Counted from the stretch's first letter, positions 41,787 through 50,572 are shown. The stretch: 64,000 nucleotides of DNA from DASUPK01 sp963795665 (GCA_963795665.1 CAWCIP010000005.1:310001-374000); one strand, 5' to 3'. Notes: a model not told the origin generated them from the letters alone. Numbers and translations: made by a program.

Positions 41787-43177
41787 CTGATCGTGTCCGC
41801 GGCGGCTTCCTCGTCGTCTTGCCATCGGGTGGCCGCGTTCGCCACCACCAGGGCGATCGCCAGGCCCATCGCGCTCAGCACGATCGTGCCCTTGTGGGGC
41901 ATGCCGAGGTTGAAGATGTTGCGCGTCCAGGGGAGCGTCTCGAGGACGACGTACCCGGCGACCAGCCATCCGGCGATCACCCCACCCTTGGTGGGCCGTC
42001 CTCCGGCCCCCAGCGGAATGAGGCTGAGGGTCGCAAGAATCGCGATCAGGCAGGTGATCGCGACGTAGCCGGCCTGACCGGTGCCGAAGTCGTCGGTGCG
42101 GAAGGCGAGCGCCGACGGGATCAGCGTGCCGGCGGCGCATGCCAGGGCGACCACCCAGGCGCTTGGCCAGCTTGAAGCCGCCCGGCTGGGCCAGCCCGGG
42201 AGGTCGGTGACCTTGGCGATCGGCGCGATCGCGACGGGGGCAGGCTCCGCTGCGAGAGCCGGCTCCGCGGCGGGGGCGCGCTCGGGCGCAAGCCAGGCGA
42301 GGTAGCGGCCGACGCCCTCGCGCAGCGGGGTCGAGGCGCGCCAGCCGAGCTCATCGGCGGCCCGCTCGTTCGAGATCACCGCGCCGCCGAAGTCGCCGTT
42401 GCGGCCGGGGGTGTGGACGATCTCGGTGTCGTCGATCAGGCCGGAGACGACGTCGGCGAGCTCGCGGATGGTCACCGTCTCATCGCCCGCGAGGTTGTAG
42501 ACGCGGCCGTCCGTGCCTCGCTCGAGCCCGGCGACCACCCCCTCCGCCAGGTCCTCGACGTAGACGAAGCGCCTGGTCTGGAGGCCATCGCCGGCGATCG
42601 TCAGCGGCTCGCCCTTGAGTGCCTTGGAGACGAAGATCGGGATCACCGCGGCCGGCCGGGCGCGGGGACCGTAGGGGATGCCGAAGCGCAGGATCGTGCA
42701 GGGCACGTCGTAGAGCTCCGCGTAGGAGGTGCAGTACATCTCGCCGGCCAGCTTGCTCGCGGTGTAGAGATGGTCGGGCAGGCCGAGCGGTGCGTCCTCG
42801 TCGATCAGGCCTTCGCCGGAGTTGCCGTAGACCCAGATCGTGCTGCCGTAGATGACCCGGGTGTCCGTTGCCCGGGCGGCCTCGAGCACGGCGAGCGTGC
42901 CCCGCGCGTTGCAGTTCTCGGCGTCGACCGGCTCGTCGGCGACGATGCCGACGTCGGCGTAGGCGGCGAGGTGGACGACCGCGTCGCAGTCCTGCATCGC
43001 CTCGGTGAGCGTGTCCTGATCGAAGAGGTCGCCGATCACCGTGTCGATCGAGCCCGCGGGGTGATGGGCCGACTCCCGGAGGTCGTAGATCCGCGGCTCG
43101 AAGCCGGCATCCGCCAGCTTGTCGACCACGTGCGAGCCGATGAAGCCGGAGCCACCTGTGACCAGGACGCGACTCAT
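41783..43177 (-). CDS. NAD-dependent sugar-nucleotide epimerase/dehydratase with C-terminal membrane domain
   Basis: 464 residues. The first 305 form an extended SDR: RVLVTGGSGFIGSHVVDKLA (NAD loop), YGSTIWVYGNSGE and catalytic YTASKLAGEMYC (Y-x-x-x-K), RFGIPYGPRARPAAVIPIFV. After an Ala/Pro/Glu linker, about four membrane helices follow (VVALACAAGTLIPSALAF, AITCLIAILATLSLIPLGAG, two more). The membrane tail is unusual for this enzyme family. Overlaps the upstream DegT gene by 4 nt, so both act on the same NDP-sugar path. Confidence 0.85.
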   Translation of the reverse strand: MSRVLVTGGSGFIGSHVVDKLADAGFEPRIYDLRESAHHPAGSIDTVIGDLFDQDTLTEAMQDCDAVVHLAAYADVGIVADEPVDAENCNARGTLAVLEAARATDTRVIYGSTIWVYGNSGEGLIDEDAPLGLPDHLYTASKLAGEMYCTSYAELYDVPCTILRFGIPYGPRARPAAVIPIFVSKALKGEPLTIAGDGLQTRRFVYVEDLAEGVVAGLERGTDGRVYNLAGDETVTIRELADVVSGLIDDTEIVHTPGRNGDFGGAVISNERAADELGWRASTPLREGVGRYLAWLAPERAPAAEPALAAEPAPVAIAPIAKVTDLPGWPSRAASSWPSAWVVALACAAGTLIPSALAFRTDDFGTGQAGYVAITCLIAILATLSLIPLGAGGRPTKGGVIAGWLVAGYVVLETLPWTRNIFNLGMPHKGTIVLSAMGLAIALVVANAATRWQDDEEAAADTIS

Positions 43178-44231
43178 GCGGTCTCCTCGACAGAAATCTC
43201 GTCGGACTCAAGCGCCGGCGCGTAGTAGAGAGGCACGCACCAGTGGTTCTGGGCGACCCAGTCGGTGTTGGGGAGCTCGTCGCCGGTTCCCATGATCCGG
43301 TGGCAGGGGTCGTCGTAGACCTTGCCGGTGGATCGCTCGATCTCCTCGAAGACGATGTACTTGTAGAGGCCCGATGTCATCCCGTCGGGGAGCTCGAGGC
43401 GAGACGCGTAGACGGGGTCGAGCCGCTCGCGTGCGACCGCGTTCTTGCGGGCGACGATCTCCTCCAGCCGCTCGGTCTGGATCAGTCCGATCGCCGCTGT
43501 GAACTCGCTCATCCGCAGGTTGAGGCCCTCCACGGTGTGATCGGGCTTACCGTAGTTGCGGAAGGCCCGGGCGTGCTCCAGAAGGTCGTCGTTGCCGGAG
43601 ACGAGCATGCCGCCCTCGCCGGTGGAGATCGTCTTGGTCGCGTAGAAGGAGTAGGCGCCGGCGTCTCCCCAGCTGCCCGGACGCCGATCGCCCCAGCGGG
43701 CGCCGTGCGCGTGGGCGCAATCCTCCAGCAGGAAGATCCCCTCGGCCCTGCAGTAGTCGGCGATCCGCTCGACCTCGAAGGCGACGTGGCCGCCGATGTG
43801 GACGAGCACCGCGGCGCGCGGTCTGTGCTCCTCGGCCTTGCGCTGGAAGTCCTCGAACGACATGCAGAGGTCGTCGCGGTTGCAGTCGACGAAGACGGGC
43901 TCGCCGCCCGAGTGGATGATCGAGAGCGGGGTCGCCATGAAGGTGTTGGACGGGCAGAGGACCTTCTCGCCGCGGACGCCGGCGAAGTCGAGCGCGGAGA
44001 GGGCCGCGCCGCTCCAGCCACCGGTGGCGACCGACCCGAGCCCGTGCATCTCCCCCCAAGCCGTCTCGAAGCGGGCGGTCATCTCTCCTTCGGACCAGCG
44101 CTCGGAGAGCACGATCTCGTCCCAGAGCTCATGCAGCCTGGGCAGGTCGCGGCGATCGAAGCCGATCGCGAATTGGCTGTGGTCGGCGGGGGTCAGGGAA
44201 TCGGTGAGGCTTCAGCGGGTGCCGTCAACAT
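43174..44231 (-). CDS. DegT/DnrJ/EryC1-type sugar aminotransferase
   Basis: Fold-type I PLP enzyme: TGGWSGAALSALDFAGVRGE, CPSNTFMATPLSIIHSGGEP, LLEDCAHAHGARWGDRRPGS, and the PLP lysine in SFYATKTISTGEGGMLVSG. The uninterrupted frame starts at 44112, but coding sequence clearly continues upstream (FAIGFDRRDLPRLHELWDEI), and one base missing near 44200 would connect it to ATG 44231; I give that longer extent. Makes an amino-sugar nucleotide with the epimerase. A PHO-like box lies 60 nt upstream. Confidence 0.8.
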
Positions 44232-44290
44232 CGCGGCGAAGCGCAGGATAGTCAGTCAGGCGGCGCGATGGATCCGGAATAACCCCTGAT

Positions 44291-44307
44291 GTGAACCGGT
44301 TGTTACC
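44291..44307 (-). promoter_or_regulatory. Putative two-unit PHO box before the DegT gene
   Basis: On the minus strand GGTAACAACCGGTTCAC: GTAAC and TTCAC start 11 nt apart, matching units of the other boxes. TATCCT about 20 nt before the ATG at 44231 could be the -10. Only two units, so weaker than the sites at 13665 and 33336. Confidence 0.5.
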
Positions 44308-44896
44308 GAGGCCCGGCTTCGGCCTTGAGCGCGTTCAGCTCGGTCTCGATCTGGCTCAGGAACGGGGTTTCCGGGTCGAGATCGTGAAGCTCCTCGACGT
44401 CCTCCGACCAGAGCTGGAGCCGCTCGTCGAGGGTGGTGCCGAGGCGTTCCCCCACGGCGGCGCGGTCCTCGGGCGCGACCTTGCGCCAGTCACGGATGTT
44501 GACGACCCGGTCCGCGGCGTAGATGATCACCGGGTCGCCGCCCGACTCGAGGATCCCGCGGCGCAGCGCCCGCTTGCGCTCACCGTAGCCGGTGATCTCC
44601 GGGTCCTCGCTGAGGCAGTCGACCAGTTCGGCCACGCTGGGACCGAAGCGCTCGCGGATCTCGTCCAGCTCCACGTTGGTCTTCTCGACGACGTCGTGCA
44701 GGTACGCGGCGGAGATCAGCGGGCCGGCGTAGCCGGATTCCGTCAGCAGGCGGGCAACCGCGATCGGGTGCTCGACGAACTGCTCGCCGGTCTGCTTCCG
44801 GTGCTGGCCGAAGTGAACCCGGCGGGCGAAGCGGAGGGCGGAGAGGGACAGATCGGAGTCCGACCGGGGCTCAGGTCTGGTCGAGACTTCAGTCAT
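44303..44896 (-). CDS. HD-domain protein of the (p)ppGpp hydrolase type
   Basis: 197 residues from ATG 44896 (TAGCGT at 44910-44905 is 8 nt upstream, so probably leaderless). SpoT/MESH1-like HD motifs: ALRFARRVHFGQHRKQTGEQ, FVEHPIAVARLL, AAYLHDVVEKTNVELDEI (HD pair), and IIYAADRVVNIRDWRKV. There is no synthetase or TGS domain, so this is a small alarmone-hydrolase-like or other nucleotide phosphohydrolase. It is transcribed toward the DegT gene. Confidence 0.8.
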   Translation of the reverse strand: MTEVSTRPEPRSDSDLSLSALRFARRVHFGQHRKQTGEQFVEHPIAVARLLTESGYAGPLISAAYLHDVVEKTNVELDEIRERFGPSVAELVDCLSEDPEITGYGERKRALRRGILESGGDPVIIYAADRVVNIRDWRKVAPEDRAAVGERLGTTLDERLQLWSEDVEELHDLDPETPFLSQIETELNALKAEAGPR

Positions 44897-44973
44897 CTGT
44901 CGAAACGCTAACGACGCGATCCTGGATTCGCAATTTGGGGGCACCGGATTTCCGCAAATTGCAGCAAAACTGG

Positions 44974-45041
44974 TTGACAGTTCTTTCACATCGACGTTTC
45001 GTTTGCAAGCGCAATTTTCTCCGGCGCGTCTCTCCTAGAAT
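44974..45041 (+). promoter_or_regulatory. Regulatory region with 11-nt TTGAC/TTCAC/GTTTC ladder and -10 TAGAAT
   Basis: TTGAC at 44974, TTCAC at 44985 and GTTTC at 44996 are 11 nt apart, resembling the PHO boxes but with a poor third unit. A clear -10 TAGAAT (45036-45041) lies 8 nt before the GTG at 45050. The gap between ladder and -10 (35 nt) is longer than in the pst boxes, so Pho control is doubtful; the promoter itself is well supported. Confidence 0.45.
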
Positions 45042-45049
45042 CGCCGCCG

Positions 45050-45406
45050 GTGCTGCAGACGCTCCGGAACATCGCGATCATCGCCGCGCTGGCGGCCGGG
45101 ATCGACTTCCTGCCCGGTGGCGGGGCCGCCGCGGCGACGGTCCTCTCGGCGCTGATGATGATCTTCTTCGCGGCGATCGCCTGGCTCGTCTACCGGGTCT
45201 ACCGTGAGCAGCAGCTCACCCTGGCGACGCTGACCGACGGCCGCAAGGCCGGGCTGTTCGGCGCGGTCGGGGCGATCGCGCTGCTGGTGGTCGGCTATGA
45301 CGAGTTCGCCTCCTGGACGGGCGGCGTCCTCCTCTGGATCGCGCTGATGGCCGGATGCGTCGGGGTGATCTTCCTGGTCTGGCGCAGCACTACGACGTAC
45401 TCGTAG
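45050..45406 (+). CDS. Small membrane protein, unknown function
   Basis: 118 residues with three or four hydrophobic helices (IAIIAALAAGIDFLPGGG, TVLSALMMIFFAAIAWLVY, AGLFGAVGAIALLVVGY, GVLLWIALMAGCVGVIFLVW) and a short charged loop (RVYREQQLTLATLTDGRKAG). GTG start 8 nt after TAGAAT suggests leaderless translation. It precedes the TadE-like genes by 46 nt and has its own spacing to their promoter, so joint function is not certain. Not recognised. Confidence 0.65.
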   Translation: MLQTLRNIAIIAALAAGIDFLPGGGAAAATVLSALMMIFFAAIAWLVYRVYREQQLTLATLTDGRKAGLFGAVGAIALLVVGYDEFASWTGGVLLWIALMAGCVGVIFLVWRSTTTYS

Positions 45407-45451
45407 GCTTTCGCGCGCATCGCGTGGCGCGGTCGGGCCTAGGTTCGGCCC

Positions 45452-45805
45452 ATGACCTGGAAGGCGAAGCGCGAGGCCGCGATCGGTGGCGGCCAGGCAT
45501 CGGTCGAGCTGGTCGCCGTTCTGCCCGCGCTGGCGGTCTGCCTGGTGATCGCCGCCCAGACCGTCGCCGTGGGCTGGGCCCTGTGGTCGGCCGGCAACGC
45601 CGCGCGAGCCGGTGCCCGAGCGGAGCAGGTCGGCTCGGACCCGAGGTCGGCGGCGCGGCAGGCGCTCCCGGGATCGCTGCGGCACGACGCCGTGATCCGC
45701 TCCGGCGACGGCGTGCGGGTGAAGGTCCGCGTCCCGGCGCTGCTCCCCGGGGTCACGCTGCCGTCCGTCTCGGCCGCCTCGACGCTCGGCGGAGATGGAA
45801 GCTAG
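45452..45805 (+). CDS. TadE-like pilus/secretion protein
   Basis: 117 residues. GQASVELVAVLPALAVCLVI is the TadE-type N-terminal motif (G-Q-x-x-V-E-x-x-x-x-x-P with one membrane helix), then a beta-rich extracytoplasmic part. TAGGTT (45440-45445) sits 6 nt before the ATG. First of three linked genes with similar helices. Tad proteins assemble Flp pili, but no Tad ATPase or secretin gene lies in the window. Confidence 0.78.
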   Translation: MTWKAKREAAIGGGQASVELVAVLPALAVCLVIAAQTVAVGWALWSAGNAARAGARAEQVGSDPRSAARQALPGSLRHDAVIRSGDGVRVKVRVPALLPGVTLPSVSAASTLGGDGS

Positions 45806-46148
45806 GCACTCGGCGGACGGCCAGGCCTCGGTCGAGCTGCTCGCCGCGCTGCCGGCGCTGGCCCTGGCGGCCGCCCTCGCCCTCCAGCTGCTCCTGGTCG
45901 GCTATTCGCTGACCATCGCCGACGGCGCCGCGGAGGCGGGGGCCCTGGCGGGCGCCTCCGGGCGCGACGGGCGGAGCGCCGCGCGCGAGGCGCTGCCCGG
46001 CTGGGCGCGGGGCCGCTCGCGGGTGACCGCCGAGGGCGGCAGGGTGAGGGTCGAGCTGCGCCCTCCCGCCCCGCTCGCCGCCGTGGCAGACGCGCTCACG
46101 GTCCGCTCGGAGGCCTGGTCGCGGCCTCCCAAGGGAAGCGGCCGATGA
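45795..46148 (+). CDS. Second TadE-like protein
   Basis: 117 residues, clearly a paralogue of the preceding gene: GQASVELLAALPALALAAAL, then AADGA-type helix end and the shared SAAREALPGWARG segment (SAARQALPGSLRH in the neighbour). Start overlaps the upstream gene by 11 nt and the stop overlaps the next ATG by 4 nt, so the three are translationally coupled. A tandem duplication is the simplest explanation. Confidence 0.78.
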   Translation: MEARHSADGQASVELLAALPALALAAALALQLLLVGYSLTIADGAAEAGALAGASGRDGRSAAREALPGWARGRSRVTAEGGRVRVELRPPAPLAAVADALTVRSEAWSRPPKGSGR

Positions 46149-48109
46149 CCCCGGCGATCCTCGTCACGGGGACCGACCGGGGATCGAGCCTGGGACTGGC
46201 CGCCGCGGTGGCCGTCGAGGCGGCGGTCCTGACGGGGGCGGGAACGCTGCTGGTCGAGGTGGGGGAGGCCGCTCGCCGCCGCGGCCCCACCCTGCTCGCG
46301 TCGTCGGGGTCGCGGCGGATCGAGGACGGATTGAGGGTCGCCGGTGTGAGGGCGTCCGCGCGGGGTCACCTCTGCCACCTGGCGGTGGCCGAGCGGGATG
46401 AGCCGCTCGCCGAGGCGGCGACGGCGATCTCGGAGTCGGACGCGGAGCTTGCCGTGATGCACCTCCCCGGGCGGCTCTGGGTCCCGGCGCTGGAGGCGTC
46501 GGGTGTGGGGGCGGCCGGAGGTTGCCTGCTCGTCTCACTCCCCGCCGAGCGGCCACTCGCAGCCCTGGCGGTGGACGAGCTGGCACGCCGGGGGCTGCCG
46601 GCTCGCGTCGCCTCCAAGCCGCCGGGACAGCTCGCCGCTCGGCGCGCCCTGGCCGGCGCTCGGGCCGGCGGCTGGGTCTCCGAGACGGGTCGCGCGATCG
46701 CGCGGCGGCTGCTCGGGCTCGGCCGGCCCGACGCCGGGCGGGTGGCGAATCGTGAGCGTGGCCAGGCCCTGCCGGCGGTGCTCGGCGCCGGGCTGATCCT
46801 GGTCCTCGCCGCGCTGGCCCTCGCCGCGATCGGCGGGGCCGCCACGGGGAGGGGGAGGGTGCAGAGGGCCGCGGACCTGGCTGCGCTCTCCGCCGTACGC
46901 AGCATGCGCGACGACGTGCCCCGGCTGCTGTCCCCGGCGCGGCTCGCTGACGGTGCGCCCAACCCGGGGCATCTCTCGCGACCCGACTATCTCTCTCGCG
47001 CCAGGCTTGCGGCGATCGGCGCCGCGCGGCACAACCGCGTCGATCCGGCGCGCCTGCGGATCTCCTTCCCCGATGCCGCCGCCGATCCGCCGCTGCAGGC
47101 TCGCGTCACCGTCGTCGGCGAGGTCGATCCGGAACGGCTTCCGGGCGGCAATCGCCTCGGTGACCGCCCCCCGATCCGTGTGGAGGCTTCCGCCGTTGCG
47201 GAGGCCTCGGCTCCGGTCTCCTCCTGGACCGGGATGCCCTCGCGGGCGGAGGGGGGTGGCTACTCGGGCGCGCTCGTCTACCGCGACGGGGAGGGCATGC
47301 GGCCCGATGTGGCGGTCGCCTACGACCGGATGGCGGCGGCGGCGAAGCGCGCGGGCCTCGACCTCGTCGTGGTCTCCGGCTTTCGCTCCGACGCGGAGCA
47401 GGCCGAGCTCTTCGCGCGCCACCCCGATCCGCGCTGGGTGGCGCCGCCGGGCCATTCCCTGCACCGCTGCGCCACGGAGCTCGACCTGGGGCCTTCGCCG
47501 GCTTACGGCTGGCTTCATGCCAACGCGGGTCGCTTCGGCTTCGTGCAGCGCTACAGCTGGGAGGCCTGGCATTTCGGATTTCAAGCGGGGCCGCCGCCGT
47601 GCTCCGAAGCGGGCAATGCCGTCAGCGGGGCTGGGGCGCTCGGGGGACAGGAGGGTCTCGGGCAGAGCTCCGGAATCCCGAGCTTCGTTCCCGGTCCCTA
47701 CAGGGAGCCGCTGCTGCGCTCGGCGTCACGCTGGAACGTCTCGCCCGGGCTGCTCGCGGCCCAGCTGATGGCCGAGTCCGGCTTCAACCCGCGGGCCGTT
47801 TCGCCCGCCGGCGCGCTCGGGATCGCGCAGTTCATTCCCTCGACCGCGCGCTCCTACGGCCTTCGCGACCCCTTCGACCCGGTTGCCTCGATCGACGCGC
47901 AGGCGCACCTGATGTCGGACCTGTTGCGCCGCTTCCATTCGGTGCCGTTGGCGCTGGCCGCCTACAACGCCGGTCCCGGCGCCGTGGCGGCCTGCAGCTG
48001 CGTGCCGCCGTATCCGGAGACACGGGCCTACGTGGCGCGGATCCTGGCGCTGGCGGACGGGGCGGGAGTGTTGCTGTCTCCGCCGCTCGAGGTGCGGTTG
48101 GTGAAGTGA
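46145..48109 (+). CDS. Fused TadG-like/VanY carboxypeptidase/lytic transglycosylase protein
   Basis: 654 residues with four parts. 1-200: a ParA/CpaE-like Rossmann region without a Walker motif (ILVTGTDRGSSLGLAAAVAV). About 205-260: TadG-like helix (RGQALPAVLGAGLILVLAAL) with RVQRAADLAALSAVRSM. About 375-480: VanY/M15B peptidase with SGFRSDAEQAELFARHPDP, HSLHRCATELDLG and SWEAWHFGF. About 520-640: SLT-type transglycosylase with LLAAQLMAESGFNPRAVSP, GALGIAQFIPSTARSYGL and VPLALAAYNAGPGAV. The first two parts could be separate genes joined by a lost stop near 46745. It should anchor wall hydrolases at a pilus-like site. Confidence 0.8.
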   Translation: MTPAILVTGTDRGSSLGLAAAVAVEAAVLTGAGTLLVEVGEAARRRGPTLLASSGSRRIEDGLRVAGVRASARGHLCHLAVAERDEPLAEAATAISESDAELAVMHLPGRLWVPALEASGVGAAGGCLLVSLPAERPLAALAVDELARRGLPARVASKPPGQLAARRALAGARAGGWVSETGRAIARRLLGLGRPDAGRVANRERGQALPAVLGAGLILVLAALALAAIGGAATGRGRVQRAADLAALSAVRSMRDDVPRLLSPARLADGAPNPGHLSRPDYLSRARLAAIGAARHNRVDPARLRISFPDAAADPPLQARVTVVGEVDPERLPGGNRLGDRPPIRVEASAVAEASAPVSSWTGMPSRAEGGGYSGALVYRDGEGMRPDVAVAYDRMAAAAKRAGLDLVVVSGFRSDAEQAELFARHPDPRWVAPPGHSLHRCATELDLGPSPAYGWLHANAGRFGFVQRYSWEAWHFGFQAGPPPCSEAGNAVSGAGALGGQEGLGQSSGIPSFVPGPYREPLLRSASRWNVSPGLLAAQLMAESGFNPRAVSPAGALGIAQFIPSTARSYGLRDPFDPVASIDAQAHLMSDLLRRFHSVPLALAAYNAGPGAVAACSCVPPYPETRAYVARILALADGAGVLLSPPLEVRLVK

Positions 48110-48156
48110 CGGCTTCGCCATGAACGGCCGCCACAAACCCCGCGGCCGGATCTACA

Positions 48157-48175
48157 GCCACGCCTACGGCGTGGC
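48157..48175. terminator. Hairpin between convergent genes
   Basis: GCCACGCC (48157-48164), TAC, GGCGTGGC (48168-48175): perfect 8-bp stem with a 3-nt loop, containing the stop codon of the minus-strand binding-protein gene. No U-run; probably acts as a bidirectional terminator or mRNA end. Confidence 0.55.
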
Positions 48176-49455
48176 CGGGTTCGGCTTCTCGGCCGGGATC
48201 TCTCCGATGACCTCGAGGCCATTGGAGGTGTACTGGTAGACGTCGAAGACGCCGGCGGTCGGGTCGCCGTGGACGTCCATGTCGATCGGGCCTGAGGCGC
48301 CCGTGTAGTCGATGTCTTTGCCGTCCTCGACCGCCTTGATCGCATCGGGGAGCTGCTGCCAGCTGTACACGTCGCCACCGGGAGCGGTGATGTCGATCAG
48401 CTCGTCGGCCATCTGCTGCCCATCGGTCGAGCCCGCCGCGACGGCCGCGAGGTAGCAGAGCACGGTGGCGTCGAACTCCTGGGCGGCGTACGGCGCCGCC
48501 TTGACGTTGCGCGGGTCGGCTGCCTTGAAGTCCTGGACGAAGGCGGAGGCGGCGGCGTCGCGGCTCGGTGCGCCCGGTGCGAGCGCCCGCATCCCGTCGA
48601 TCGCGCTCGACCCGACCTGTTCGGGGAGGCCGCGGTGAGACCAGCTGGTCGCTGCCCCAGGCGGTCTGGGGATCCCATGAGTCGCTCGACGAGAGCGCGG
48701 GGGCGAGCTGGGAGAAGCCATTGACGTCGTCGATCAGGAGAACGGCAGCGGGGTTGCCTGTGGTGATCTGCTGGGCCTGCGGCGGGGATGCCAGGACGAT
48801 CTGCTCGCCGACCGTGCCGTTCTGATCCTGCCAGGACTTGGTGAAGTCCTGGGTGATGGTGTCGCCGTAGGTGTCGTTGCTGGCGGCGACGTTGACGCTG
48901 TGTCCCTCGGCGCCACCGACACCCGCGCTGATCGCCTTGGAGAGCGCGGAGCCCTCGAGCGAGGTCGGGCAGGGCGGTGCTGTCGACCAGGTCGTGGTCG
49001 TTGAGCTCGGCGACGCTCTCGCCGGCCGGGACCGGCGCGATCTCCAGGACCTTGCCGGGGATGGCGACGTCATTGGCGGTCTGCTCGACGGCGTCGGGGG
49101 ACCACGGCCCCGTCAGGCAGCTGGCGTGATCGTCGTTGACGAGCTTCCTTGCCGACTCGGTCGCCGTGCCCGAATCGGTCCCCTGGTCCTCGGAGACCGT
49201 GCGGACCGTGTGGTCGGCGCCGGCCTCGCCGATCGCCTGCCTGATCTGGTCGACGGCCAGCTGCGACGCCTTCTCGCCCGAGTCCCCGAGCGCCCTGGAA
49301 GCGCCGCTGAGGGGGAGCGAGTTCCCGATCACCAGGTTGAGCTGCTTGGCGCCCGGGCCGTTGCCGCCACCGCCCCCGCCCCCGCCGCAGGCGGCGAGGC
49401 CGAGCACGAGCGGCAGCATCAACGTCGGCCACAGACCTTTCAGGGACCTATTCAT
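48164..49455 (-). CDS. Branched-chain amino-acid-type ABC substrate-binding lipoprotein (frameshifted)
   Basis: Lipoprotein signal (LPLVLGLAACGGGGGGG) at ATG 49455. Leu/Ile/Val-binding fold: NLVIGNSLPLSGASRALGDS, LAVDQIRQAIGEAGADHTVR, ARKLVNDDHASCLTGPWSPD; after a break near 48960, EGHSVNVAASNDTYGDTITQ and PAAVLLIDDVNGFSQLAPAL; after another near 48640, SAIDGMRALAPGAPSRDAAA and EFDATVLCYLAAVAAGS. The joined length is typical. No permease or ATPase gene is nearby, so it is an orphan binding protein. Confidence 0.82.
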
Positions 49456-49485
49456 ACCCGGTGCGGTAAAGGTAGGGTGCGAGCC

Positions 49486-49953
49486 ATGGCTACCGTCCAG
49501 GTGGAGGGCATCGAGGGGCTGAAGGCCCTGCAGGGAGAGACGATCGGCCCGAGCGAGTGGCGCGAGGTGACGCAGGAGGACATCGACGCCTTCGCGGAGC
49601 TGACCGGCGACCACCAATGGATCCACACGGACGTCGAGCGGGCGAAGAAGGAGAGCCCGTTCGGGACGACTGTCGCGCACGGCAACCTGACCCTGTCGTT
49701 GATCGACGGGATGCGAATCGAGCTCATGAAGTCCACCGGCTTCAAGCTCGGCGTCAACTACGGCTGGAACAAGGTCCGATTCCCCGCCCCAGTGCCATCG
49801 GGCTCAAAGGTCAGAGCGACGGCCGAGGTGGTCGAGATCGAGGAGGTCGGCGGCGGCTGGTTCCAGATCGTGACGCGCTTCAAGGTGGAAGTGGAGGGCT
49901 CGGACAAGCCCGCCTGCGTGGCCGACTCGGTCGGTCGGGCTCTTCCCGAATAG
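49486..49953 (+). CDS. MaoC-family (R)-specific enoyl-CoA hydratase-like protein
   Basis: 155 residues, a single hot-dog domain. VTQEDIDAFAELTGDHQWIH carries the conserved Asp-x4-His hydratase motif (D and H of TGDHQWIH), followed by SPFGTTVAHGNLTLSLI, the second family signature. Likely hydrates trans-2-enoyl-CoA to (R)-3-hydroxyacyl-CoA. TAGGGT (49473-49478) is 7 nt before the ATG, so the mRNA is probably leaderless. Confidence 0.88.
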   Translation: MATVQVEGIEGLKALQGETIGPSEWREVTQEDIDAFAELTGDHQWIHTDVERAKKESPFGTTVAHGNLTLSLIDGMRIELMKSTGFKLGVNYGWNKVRFPAPVPSGSKVRATAEVVEIEEVGGGWFQIVTRFKVEVEGSDKPACVADSVGRALPE

Positions 49954-49984
49954 CTGCACGGGATACGCATCTCGCGCGGGTGGC

Positions 49985-50033
49985 GCGGAATCTCATCCGC
50001 GGTGAGATGCCTCGATCCGCGGTGAGATTCCGC
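49985..50033. repeat. Nested direct and inverted repeats downstream of the MaoC gene
   Basis: ATCCGCGGTGAGAT is repeated at 49995-50008 and 50015-50028 (20-nt period). The outer arms GCGGAATCTCA (49985-49995) and TGAGATTCCGC (50023-50033) are perfect complements. The element can form a long hairpin or two alternative ones and lies between convergent genes. It may be a terminator or a small repetitive element. Confidence 0.65.
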
Positions 50034-50037
50034 GACA

Positions 50038-50063
50038 GGACCCGCGCGCCATGCGCTGGGTCC
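50038..50063. terminator. Hairpin upstream of the cupredoxin stop
   Basis: GGACCC-GCGC pairs with GCGC-GGGTCC (one bulged T) around GCCAT. It sits just before the end of the minus-strand cupredoxin gene (50067) and after the repeat element. A probable bidirectional transcription stop. Confidence 0.5.
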
Positions 50064-50066
50064 GCG

Positions 50067-50504
50067 CTACTTGACGGTCAGCGTTCCCTCCATGCCGGCG
50101 TCTCTGTGGCCCGGCACGGTGCAGTAGAAGGTGTACGTCCCGGGCTGCAGGTCCACGGTCGCGTTCGCGGTGCCGGAGGAGACCAGGTCCGTCTGGCCCA
50201 GCACCTTGCCCGACGAGTCCGCGACGGCCACATCGTGCTGGAGCGCTTCCTTGTTGTCGAAGTTGATCGTGACGCTGCCGGCCTTCGCGCTGACGTCCTT
50301 CTGGTCGTAGGCCAGGGTGCTGCCACCCGGCGTCGAGATATCGACGGTCGAGCCGCCGCCGGCGGCTCCGCCTCCTGCTGCCGGGGTCGTCGCCGGGGGC
50401 GTCGATGCCGCCGTCGTGGAGTTGTCGTTGCTGCTGCTGCCGCATGCCGCCAGGCCGACAACGGCCAGCGCGGCAAACACCAGCATTGCTGAAGCTCGTT
50501 TCAT
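50067..50504 (-). CDS. Plastocyanin/cupredoxin-like lipoprotein
   Basis: 145 residues from ATG 50504. Lipobox VGLAACGSS, a Thr/Ala/Gly-rich spacer, then a cupredoxin domain. The type I copper ligands are visible: His in EALQHDVAVAD, and Cys, His and Met in TFYCTVPGHRDAGMEG. Probably an extracytoplasmic electron carrier in the respiratory chain or in copper handling. A longer frame to 50558 has no better start. Single gene with hairpins downstream. Confidence 0.87.
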   Translation of the reverse strand: MKRASAMLVFAALAVVGLAACGSSSNDNSTTAASTPPATTPAAGGGAAGGGSTVDISTPGGSTLAYDQKDVSAKAGSVTINFDNKEALQHDVAVADSSGKVLGQTDLVSSGTANATVDLQPGTYTFYCTVPGHRDAGMEGTLTVK

Positions 50505-50572
50505 CCGGAACACCTTTCTCTCGACGCCAGGTTGGCTCACTCTAGTACGGGCTCCCATGCGTCAGGGATTGG

